A stretch of 64,000 bases of DNA from Luidia sarsii. Lineage: Eukaryota; Echinodermata; Asteroidea; Paxillosida; Luidiidae. The notes below the pieces were generated by a model. The model worked only from the letters and a program-made list of their open reading frames with translations. It made no database searches and had not been told where the DNA came from. The translations under genes were made by a program, and so were the position numbers. The stretch covers positions 5,113,248 through 5,177,247 of the forward strand of contig OX465104.1 of the NCBI GenBank assembly GCA_949987565.1, in the 5' to 3' direction. Positions 12,001 through 24,000 of this stretch are shown in pieces. Each line of letters starts with the position of its first letter. The stretch's first letter is position 1.

Positions 12001-15000
12001 AGGGGGGAAGACCTAGACCTAGCTCTACATGCCCGTGTCGGACACGGCCTTAGAGAGAAATTCATTCAACAGAGATATCTCCAACCATTATAAGGTTATA
12101 ATAATCTCCTTCAAAGATTCCAAAACAGGAGGAATCTGAGAATTCCTACTGTCACCTACACTGTACCTCATAAGATGTGTTCGGATACTTGAGACGAGGC
12201 TGGGCGGACGATGCAAACAAGAGATGGAATAAGATGGGTACGAACGGAAGGTATCGATAGAAGATGTAGTTTTGTGTCCGACCAACCACACTTCCAAGAC
12301 GATCGTGGAAGACCAACCAGTCTGATGCAATGTTCAACTTAACGGATGAACAAAAATACAGCAGATGTTAATTAAATTATCAACTAATTAATCAATTATC
12401 GGGTTGAACTCCAAAACACTATTTGCAATGTTTATCTTTATCTTAAATTACAGGAATGTTAGTTTCAGTACCCTCAGACCAATGAAGATACTTGCCTCTG
12501 ATAAGGCATGACTAAGATCTTGCCCTTTTTTTTGATAATTGATAATTCCTATCTCCAGCCTTCCTTAGTCCCTCTCTATCTCCTTTCTTTAGCCCTTGAG
12601 TGGCTTTTTAGCCTTGTTTTGGGGCAATTTTGCATTAATATTTTTTTTTTTTTAAAGGGCCGGAAAGCTCAGGTGGTATAGCACTTACCACTATTAACGT
12701 ACTATAGGGTTGAAAACCAAGTCCAGTCAAATTCCCTCTGCTCTTTTATTAACTCATGACAAAATTTAAAGTACATCCTTTTTTCTCCTGTGTTGTTTAA
12801 GATACAAATTCAGTCTAAAAATCACTACAATGTGGAGACGCATGAAGTTACTTACTGCCTCAAGTCTTGGGTCTTTAAATTTCATTTCGAGATAATTCTC
12901 AAATATTCCTGGAAAGAAAATTGATAAAAGTAGAAGATTTCAGGCTATACATTGCGGAGGTTGCAAATTAGGAATAAGCTTTGTGATCTCTTTATTGAGT
13001 ATGTGTAGTTCGGAAAAGATTCAGGAACTTTAAATTGGGTATATGATATCATTTTACATTGATTGTTTCATAGAGCCGCTTAAAGCCCCTACACAACATT
13101 GGTCGAGGTCAAAGAATAGCATCCATACGTTGTCTGATCCAACATATGCATGAAATAGTACACCTGTGAAAATTTCAGAGAAAATCTCGAGAAAATAGTG
13201 AAAACCGCTTCATTTGTTTCGCGAAAATGCAGCATTCAACGCCGTACTGTTCCAAAAAATAGTTCAGATCTCGGTGAGAGTAAACTATTTCTTTTACTCT
13301 TTTCTCCCAAAATACATTTTAGGCAGAAATATTTCAGTGCAAGGTTTCTACTATAACCATCTTCAAACTGTATAAGTTTCATGTAAATCTGTGAACATTT
13401 CTGTTTTTCAATCTTACCAATGTTGTGTAGGGGCTTTAAGCGCCAACATTTGCTTAAGCACAAAAAGTCATGACTCATAGGATCGCCTTGCCAACCCAAA
13501 CTTCACTATTGTTTCATGCTAAGCAAAGAAGAGTGAAAAACAAGTCAGAAGCAATTGACATCACAACGTAGTGTGCTTTGTAATGCTGTTTACACTGGGA
13601 AGACTTTTCCTGCTTAGCAGATTTTCACGCTAAAGCGGCTCTATGAAATTGGGCCCAGATTTATATCAGGGATGATGGAACTTAGTCTGGTACCTTGCAT
13701 GAGTTTTTCGTAGTCCCCTGCCCCTTGTGCAACCTGGAGTATGTTATAGAAGCGCGCTGATAGCGAGACTGGATTGTTCTGGTCTAGACTCTGGGCACTC
13801 TCCGGTAGACCCTCTGTCGTGGCCTTGCCCGTAGCAATGTCGTGGGGATTTGTGTACTGCTTCCTAACAAAATATCAAATTGCAAAGGAGAGAAATAACT
13901 ACATTCAAAATGTATTCATCCAAAGATAATCTTAAAGTGATATACAAAAATGTTGCAAATTGCTTACTGATTAAAATTACCAAAAGGCAAATCTCGTTTC
14001 GATGCTTTCCTCTTTGTCCTTTGTTTCTCTGTTTTGTCTTTTGTTTCTCTGTTTTGTCCTTGTCACTCTGCCTTTGAGAAAGGTCCTGCTAGGATCAAAA
14101 CGTCAGGCCCACTAAATTTTTAGATCAAAATTAATCTTAGCGCAACCTTTTGCATTGATCATTCTGAAATAATTTGAAAAATTTGATACCAACCTTTTAG
14201 CTTGTGGCAGCTTGAAGATGTCTTGCCATATCGCAAAGAAGCCTTTGTGTCTGTCCTTCTGTCCAACGCTTAGTGAATTGACGAGAGCTAGACTGAGAAC
14301 ATTGCCTTGGCTGTGGATGAACTACAGACAAACAGACAGAGACAAACCAACAATGGAGTGAGTATTGACAGTAACAAAACTATAAGCGCACTTGATAATC
14401 CTGAATGGTTGACATATCTCACCAACAGCCAGATTTGAATGTTTTTTAAGTTACAAAAAATAATTTTAAGGTACTGTGGACACCAAAATTCACCTACAGC
14501 TTCAACTGATGGCAATCATTTAGATAATGGTCTGGTCCATGTCAATGTCTATGTTTGCCCATTTGGGGAGGGTAGTTTTTCATTCAATGCAGTGAAATCC
14601 CAACTTCAACAGCCGCAGCCAAAGTTCAGCAATTTAGAGCGCCTGACGTTTTTAACCACTTCGCGCCGGGACCTCCGAATCCGGAGGTCAATTGGATTGC
14701 CTATGCAACGGGGCCCTCCGAATCCGGGCACCACTATTGTCCACATTCTAAACAAAGACTCTTTTCAGCTTAGAACAAAGCAATACGAATCAGTACAAAG
14801 ACCCTTTTTGACACATGAATTGCAAGATTAGCAGCAGTAATTGTGCAATTGTGGGACTTTTACTGTGGAGGATCGAGGGATACCGCGCTGCAGCTGAAAG
14901 CACGCGGGGGACATTGTCTTTGCATGCCACACAGCCCAACGATCGTCGGTCTGGCATTGGAATTCCCCCTTATTCTTTACCGTAATCTGTACGCTCATTT

Positions 15001-18000
15001 GTGGCCGACCAACTCGAAGATTTGACTGCCTGGAGTGGAGGCTGGAGTCTGCGGTCAGGGATTGTCAGCAGTGTACACGCACGCACACACACACGTCCGT
15101 TACGGTCCATTGACGATGCACAAAGGGCCCTTTTTCGTACGGATAATCTCTTGACAAAAGCCACGACATCCAAATTGTGCCAGGTTTTACTCTCTTGTAC
15201 CCATAGTATACTCTTATCGATTTATTTCACATAAATATATTGTTCAGATTGTTTTAGCGAGATTTGAAAATGATGCATTGTTCAAAAGCCCCCGTATGGC
15301 GGTCATCGGCACTGAAAAACCCCTCGGCGCGAAATGGTTAACAGGATCTTCATCAAAGAAAGAACCACTGAAAAGAAAGAAAGAAAGAAAGAAAGAACCA
15401 TTGATGGATAGGATTGGGGTCAGAGGACTTCAAAGCTTACCTGTAATGTATTCAGACAGGATCGGATGTCATTATCTGCCTTGCTACACAAGGCCATCAG
15501 TGCTGTCATGTCGGTACGCAACGCATTGTTTCTTGCAATCTGCCCAGAATCAAAAGAAATTATCACAATTTGTATAACAGCCATATATGTCATTGATCAC
15601 AGCCCTCTGATTATTTGATTACAAGCGTTTGAAACAATCTGTGAATCAATATTAAGAGGTAAGGGGATAAGGGAAGGAAACAATGATGACTGAGGATTGA
15701 TATATCTATTTTTGTTTAATTATGGTTTAGCCTTGGAACAAGTCTAACCCTAAAAGATATACATGCAGATGGATAAGTTTAGTTTACCTGGTTTAGCCTT
15801 GAGTCAAGCCTAACCCTCCAAAGTTATAAACAGATAAGTTAAGTTTACGTGGTTGAGGCTTGAGGCAAGCCTAACCCAAAAAGTTATAGATGGATAAGTT
15901 TAGTTGACATGGTTTAGGCTTGACGCAAGCCTAACCCTAAAAGTTATGATAATACATCTAGTTTACTTGGTTTAGGCTTGAGGCAAGTCTAACCCTAAAA
16001 GTTATAGATGTCATGGATAAGTTTAGGTTACCTGGTTTAGCCTTCAAGCAAATCTAACCCTAAAAGTTACAGATGGATAAGTTTAGTTTACCTGGTTGAG
16101 CCTTGAGGCAAGTCTAGTGGTGAGAGTCGGAGGGAAGTGGGTGACAAAGGCTTGCTGTCTCAGTTGTCTTAGTGCGGGCACATACCTGAAGAACAGATTG
16201 AAAAAAAAAATAACATTCCGATTGGCAAAGGAGTAAAGATCTTGTGAATGACACAAAGTAATTTCTATCAACTTATCAAGCATCTCAAAGTGACAAAGAG
16301 GGACTTATTTCAACAGCTACACCAAAGTAAATGCCTTTCTATCCAATCTACTACATGAAGTTAATACAAAACATTCAATTGCAAACTGCTCACTGATTAA
16401 AGAGACCTGCAATACATAAATCTCAAAAGTTAGACAGCCTGACGTTTCAATTCTAGCGGGACCTTTTTTCAAAGGCAGGATCAAAATGTCAGGCCCTCTT
16501 TCCTAGCAGGACCTTTCTCAAAGGACATTGAGAAAGTGTTTTTTGTTTACATTACAGTTTGAGTATCAAGATGACGTACGGATCATTGCAAATACAGACG
16601 ATGGGTCTCAATAACATCTTCTGTTTCTTCTTCTTTCCTGAGGTTCCCTCGGAGTCAGTGGATGTGACACTATCAGCAGCGCCTTTGATGAATGTCAGTA
16701 GACAGTTAATGGCGGGCTGAAAGAGACGAAAAACAACAGAAAATTGAACATTTATACACAAATCTCACGGAATGAAATTCAAGAAGAGGTTTTATCTTGG
16801 CTGACCTTGTTCAGGGCTTGAAATATGCACTAGACGGCGGACCGAGTCTAGTAATTTCGGCGTTGGTCTAGTGCCGAGTGTGACTGCACTTGACCGGCTG
16901 TCTATTGGTTTTTTTTTCTTGCACCGTGAACAAAATAATATTCAGTCATTCGGATATTGTACAAAATTGTTCAGGTCCAGTCAGATTCTTCAGTTACTAG
17001 GCCTGTTGTCTAGTGCATTTTTTTCATGAAATCAGTGCCCTTTTTTTTTGAGAGAGAGAGAGAAGGCAGAGTTGTCTGTGCGTTTGACCACTGGGCGGAT
17101 CAAGATTATTTGTCTGAAATATCAATGGAATTTAAAAACAGGAGTGTATCTACAATAAATGAAACAAAATGAATCAAGATTGTGAATATTCATTTTAAGA
17201 GTAAGTTGACTTATGTCTTTCTTTTTTGAACAAAATCCAGACAATTTGACTGGACTAATACTAGTGCATTAACCCTGAGGTCTCAATCCAGTTCAATTCA
17301 GTTCAATTCAGTTCAATTCAGTTCAATTCAGTTCAATCCAGTAAAATCCAGTAAAATCCAGTAAAATCCAGTAAAATCCAGTAAAATCCAGTAAAATCCA
17401 GTAAAATCCTGTTCAATCCTGTTCAATCCAGTTCAATCCAGTTCAATCCAGTTCAATCCAGTTCAATCCAATTCAATCCAGTTCAATCCAGTTCAATCAA
17501 TTCTTAGCTAGAATAAGACAGATTTCTCTTACCGCTGGTGCACCATCAATCTCATCAATCACCAGACAGTTGGGTCTCCTGTCTGTAATTAGAACCGACT
17601 GCATTTGAGTGGAGGTTTCTAGTTTATTCTTGAACACTTCAACACTTCGATCATCGCTGTAAAGAGAGAGAAAAGCTTCGATTAATCCTCAAACTGCGCT
17701 TTTAAATTAGTAAATTAATCTATACCCAAGAATTTCTGTGGATTCCTTGATGTTCCAGAAGCAGTGTATCGCTATTCATTATTTTGAGAAAATACTGACT
17801 AGTGCCCACACCCAGGCAAAGACAAGTTGACTAGTTGGGGAGACCACCATCTAAGGGATGGATGGCTCAGATGGTAAGAGCGCTGGTAGGCAAAACCAGA
17901 GGTCTTGGGTTCAAGTCCCGGTCCAGTCAAAAGTTTTCTTTGCCATTTATTCAATTTGTTCAAAAGTTCCCAGTCAGTTTTTCCAATTTATTATTTTGCT

Positions 18001-21000
18001 TTATTTTTGACTATGTAGATAGTGTCTCACATAAAGGGCTAATGTCGTGGGGATTTGTGTACCGCTTCCTAAAAGAATCAAATTGTAAAAGAGAGAAATA
18101 TCTAGATTTAAGTTTTATTCATCCAAAATTAATCTTAGCGGGACCTTTCTCAAAACCAGAATGGCAAGGTTAGTAACAGAAAGACCGCTGGTAGACTGAC
18201 TGGGGTGAGGTCAAAGGGCATTGAGTAACAGCTTGTTGGTAGACAAAGGGTCAGTATGCCACACGGCCCTGAACTATGGAAGAATTTGAATCCTGTCAGA
18301 TTTGTTGAGAATGAAAATTGAAGAAACTTCGAGAGCTCATTTCCCGGCAGGATGCGCTCACTCACCTCGCGTTCATTTCTACTACATTGTAGCCAGCATG
18401 CTTAGCGATGATATGAGCCAGGGTGGTCTTGCCAAGTCCCGGAGGACCACACAGTAAAGCCGTCTTGTGAACAGGACGATCATGCTCATCCAGTTCCTTG
18501 CAAAAACAAACAAACAAAGCACAAAGACAAACCATTCAAAATAACGTGAAGTAAATACAAAAAAAAAACTGTTGCAAACTGCTCACCGACTAAAATGACC
18601 CGCAATACATAAATCTCAAAAGTTAGAGGGCCTGACGTTTTGATCCTAGCAGGACCTCTCTCAAAGGCAAAGATAATTCAAAATAACACAGGGCCTTGGT
18701 GCCAATGCAAGAGGTCTCGGGTTCAAGTCCCGGTCAAGTCAAAGTTTTCTTTGCAAATTTGTTCAATGTTTATAATACTACGGTAATTTAGAGGGTTTGA
18801 CGTTTCGATCCTAGCAGGACCCTTCTCTAAGGTAAACGCTGGTAAGACTTGATGGAGCTGTCTTACTTCCTGAGTCTCCTCCTGCTGGAATTTACTCTTG
18901 AAATGTTTGTTGGTCTTTGTCTTGTTGTCTGCTTGTTGTTGTTGCTGCTGCTGTGGTTTCTTCCGTTGTTTCCTCTCTGTCCCAAAGACAAGGGGATCCC
19001 ACAGCTTGAGCCAGAAGAGCAGGTTGCGATTGATGCCCTGGGAGGAGGTACACAAACCAATCAATTATCACTACAAACACCTGCTCCTACAGGAAGTACA
19101 CTGATGCTGGCTCAGTGGTTAACGAGTCCCATTTTTTTTGTTTCAGAGAGAAATCTACTAAATATCCATTTGCGATCAGCGGTGAAGGTATGAGCAACGT
19201 GAAGATGCTTTTTATCAAACAAAAGAGACCGCTATACATTATTCCATAGGATTTCTCTCTTCATGTAATTGTTTGAAAAATGCAAGACAATTTGCTGGGA
19301 TCTGGCCTCCTCTGGTTCAATGTTTAAACACAGGTCTAGCTTTTAGTCGCAGTCCAGTCTAATTTTCACTGCCATTTTCATAAATTATGCAAAATTTGGG
19401 CTCCCCGACATTTCGACCCTAGCTAGAAGGCAATTGTGAATTGTTTTCTTTTATAAACTGAAGTAAATACAAAAAACTGTTGCAAACTGCTCACTGAGTA
19501 AAATTACCTGCAATACATTAATCTCAAAAGTTAGAGGGCCTGATGTTTTGATCCTAGCAGGACCTTTCTCAAAGACAAATAAATAATATTTTTTAAATAA
19601 TTTTTTTACAAAATTGTAAAAAATGTCCTTGGCAGTTTTCCCCCTTTGCTGAATAAAGTTGTAAAGAAGAAAACCCGAGTATTTTGTCATGGACAATGTG
19701 ACAATGAATGCTTACATCATCACTCAGAAGTTCAGTGTAGCGTTTGGGTGCATACTGGTCTACCCACAACGCATCTGACTTCTCTTGCGACGTGTCGCCC
19801 TCATTCTCATCCAACGGATCGTCGTTCGTCAAGCTGTCCTCAGCTTGGCTCTTAGACAGGTCCCTGAAATTAAGGACATTGATCAACATTTAGACAAGTT
19901 CAATCATTTCATTTTCTTGAGGGCGTGAGTTTTCAACCCTAGCTGGATCTTTCTCAAAGGTAGAAAATTATTACCATTATTATTATTATTATTATTTATT
20001 AATCTCATCCAACAGCAAACAAAATGCCAGTTACAGGGAGATATAAAATAAGAATTGGCAGCTGTATGTGCTTAGAAATTTTTTTTATTCTTACGTCTTA
20101 AAAGACGAGGAAATCTTCTCAGCTTCCTTGAGTATTCTGTCCATCCTCTGTAAGGAAAATATTTGTAAGAAATATACAAACAAATATAGATACACTTTCA
20201 ACAGGAACCTAGCTACATCAGATATTGGGTTATTGTCAATCCGTGAATCCTTCATATGACTTCCTTAAATTATTGTGACCGATCATTTGTTTCTATTAGG
20301 AGAAAAAAGAAGTAAAATGTGCAATCATAAAACATTTGATGGCAGTTACACCTTTATGACACTGGCAAAAAAAAAAAAAAAACTAATACAAGGACAACTA
20401 ATTAAAGTAGCTTGGAATTTGTGTTCAAGTCATGAGATTTTCGACTGAATTAGATATTTACAGGGCCTTACATTTTGACCCTAGCAGGACCTTTCTCAAA
20501 GAAGGCAAATGTCTCCCGCCTTTGAGAAAGGTCCTGCTGTCCTGTGCTGGGATTGAAATGTCTGGTCGCCTAAAGATTTTCAATTCCGAAGATCTGATTG
20601 ACTACCTGGAATTTATTTTATTTTATATTTTAAAATTTAGTGGGACCGACGTTTCAATCCTAGCAGGACCTTTCTCAAAGGCAGAGATATTTGATTTTTT
20701 ATGCAAAATGGCCCAAAACAAGGCTGAAAACCCACCCAAGATTAATTTAAGGACTAAAGAAAAAAGGAGATCGAGAGGGACTCAGGAAGGCTGGAGATAG
20801 GAATTGACATTCCTTTTAATAAGGATAAGACCGTAGGTGGGGGGAAAGCAAGAACCAGGAAAGGAAATTCCAGATGGAGGAAGAACGAGAAGCTGTTCCG
20901 ATACCTGTCTGTTCTACATCTTAAGATAGATAGAGTGTGCACAATTGATAACAGAACTTACATTTTGACACTAGCCGGACCTTTCTCAAAGGAGGCAAAT

Positions 21001-24000
21001 GTCTCCTGCCTTTGAGAAAGGTCCTGCTAGCCTGTGCTTGGATTAAAACATCTGGTCCCCTAAAGATTTTCAAATCCAAAGATTTGATTGACTGCCATGG
21101 AATTGATGATACATATAACTTACCTCGTTCTCCATATCATCACGCATCAAATCCACAGGTCTGGCAAGAAGGCAGAGCGGACCTCCATCACAGGATATAC
21201 CGTTGGTCTTCGTCTATTAATCAATGGAACAAATACAGGTACAATCAGGTACAAGTTTTTTAAGGATATGCCGTTGTTGTTTTTAGATGAGTTGAAGTTG
21301 CCGGCTCTTCTCAGAGCCACGCTTGTTCTGGATGGTGATTTAATATGCACATGGTGACACTACAAATGTTCTCAAGTGTGCACCCACCAAGGGAAAGGAT
21401 TATAATATCACCACAAGCATTCTACAATCTACCTCGCACACATTTGCTCAAGCACCAAAATCGGCTTCAGCCCAAAATATCATGATACATAAGATCAGCC
21501 TGCCGACTCAAATTTCACTTTTGTTTCATACAAAGAAAAAGGAGGGTGGAATACAAGTCCAATGCAACTAACCTCACTCAACAATTTGGTCTGTAATTCT
21601 GCTTAAACAAGAAGGACCTTTAGTTCCGCTAACCAGAACTTTTCGCTTAACCCTAACCCCCTTGTACTGTTTACTTGGAACCCATGCTTCCTCAATCCTC
21701 CACAAACCTTCAGTGTAAATCTAACAACCTTCCTCAATCCTCCACAATCCTCCAACTGGAGATGTTCTCACTTGCCTCAATCCTCCGCAATCCTCCAGCA
21801 TAACCCGGAGGACTATGGAGGAAGGTCAATTGACCCCTGAACAGAGACTTGGAAGTTAGCTTTCCTTACCATCCTCTCCTCCACCTTGGCGGCGTCTTTC
21901 ATCTTAAGAAACACCCGCCGTCCGTCCTGCCCGGTGAGTCGCATCGAGAGACCCGCGGGCTCCCTCAGCAATATCCGGGTCTCCCTCCTCCGCCCGTCCT
22001 CCTGTACGGAGGGCGCCCCCGTGTGTTCGGGTTGGGGTCTTTGCGTTTGAGTCTTTTTCCGGTGCTCCATGACTTTCTCGATGGCTTTCTCATCGGCAGT
22101 GGGTGATGGGGGCGGGGAGGGGTCATCTCCATTGCTGGTTTCTTGGAACAGTTTCCGAGCTCGTTTTGCCGTGGGAGCTAAAGAAAAAACCACAAGCAGT
22201 TTAGACTGATAAAAAATGCTGCAAAAACTGCTTACTGACCAAAATATGATATCAGATATCAGATATGAGTGTACTGGGCATAGAATCCCTTGGTCACCGT
22301 AGTAATGCTGTCTGTCTTAGCGTGAGAAAATGGATAAAGCGTCTTCGGACTATTCAACCACATGGTCTCAACATCCAGGAGGGTAATGACTAACACCATG
22401 CAGCTTTCTGATAATCCTTCTTTTGTGTTCACTCCTCCACACTTCTCTTTGATCTCCCCCCCCCCCTTCTCACTAATCCCTACCCTACTCCTTGCCCTTC
22501 CCTTTGATCTCTCCCTCCCTTTGTCCTTTGTTTTTCATCCATGTCCTATCACTCTCTTCCCCCTTCCTTCGTGTACATGTATCTGTGTTGTCCTTGTCAC
22601 TCTGCCTTTGAGAAAGGTCCTGCTAGGATCAAAACGTAAGGCCCACTAAATTTTAAGACCAAAATATGAATTTAAATTGTACAGTGCCTATGAAACAATT
22701 AAGATCTGATTTTGATACTGGTCCTGCTAAGATTCAAAGGGTATTATGTACATCATGGTTTCCCCTGCATGTACAACGGTGAGGCAGCCAATCTCACACT
22801 TTTAATGGACCACCTCAGGTATTCGTCTCCAAAACTTGCCACCTCAGGGATCAGAATCAGTCTTGAAAATATCTGCACAAAAACAACAGCTCCTTAGCAT
22901 GAAATCAGAGAGGAATTAAAGAGACGTGTGCCGTGTTCGCACTTGGACTATGGACTTGGGTAAACCAATACGACCGGTAAAACTTAACCGACCGGCACAT
23001 ACAATTACAAATGCTTGACGTTGTGTCCGTATTGGGTTTTTTTGACTCGGTTAAACTGACCGACCTGGTCAATTTTACCTGAGAGAAGTCACTCCGTTAA
23101 ACTACTTTGTACCCATTCGAGTCGGGTAAGTTACCTGGGAGGAAAACTTCCCGGCTGTCTGCACTGGACTTAAAAGGGTCAAGTTATCAATTTGCTCGGT
23201 TAGTTTTCCCAAACAAAAATACCGGTAAGTCCAGTGCGAACACGCCTTTAAACTCTTACCAATATCAGGCAGAGGTGCATCAATCACCAACTCATTGTCA
23301 CTATCGTCATCAGACATGGGTCCAAACATCTCCTCGACGTCTCTCTTCTTAGATCTCCTCTCTCCGTCCTCCGGTCCGTCAAGGACAGAGCCGTTCTCCG
23401 GTTGACTTGAGGGCGAGGGGTGCCTACCGGTCCTGTTCAAGGCGTCGATGGCACTCGTCTGGCTGCTGGGCATAGTAGTACTCTTCTCGTTATGGGAAGA
23501 GTTGTCGTTGGATGGCAGAGATTTGCTTTGCGACTGGAGCTCTGGAATCTTGTTGATTGAGGATGCTGTTCTTGATACTGTCCTTTGTGAGACTGGAAAC
23601 AAAATTGATTGAAAATGATCTCTTAGGTTTACATCACTTCATTCACTTGTAAACATCACTTTGTCTTTAGTTTCAGTAACAACACTTTCAAGTTTCATGG
23701 TTGGTTCATTACACTTTCAATAGTGTTGCATTCATGGGTTACACTGCTTAGTGCTAGTGCTATAGTCCGAGTAACTTGGACCCGACAAGTCACCCTTTTT
23801 TTATCGAATTTTGAAATTTTGAGGGACGGGTGACTCACCCGTCCCTCAAAATTTCAAAATTCGATAAAAAAAGGTGACTTGTCAGGTCCAAGTTACTCAG
23901 ACTACTAGTACTACTACTGAGTACTGGTGCTAGTGCTACTGCTAGTGCTAGTGCTGTATGATTTCTTCAAGTTAAAGTTTTCTTTGAAAAAGTTGAAATC

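Noticed and set aside
17835..17940. A functional tRNA gene.
   Set aside because: The A and B boxes are good, but the sequence is part of a dispersed SINE family with a common tail, and the cloverleaf and acceptor stem do not close.
18723..19193. Plus-strand frames opposite CHTF18 exon 7 with a Cys/Leu-rich run.
   Set aside because: Shadow of the antisense strand of the polyglutamine exon.
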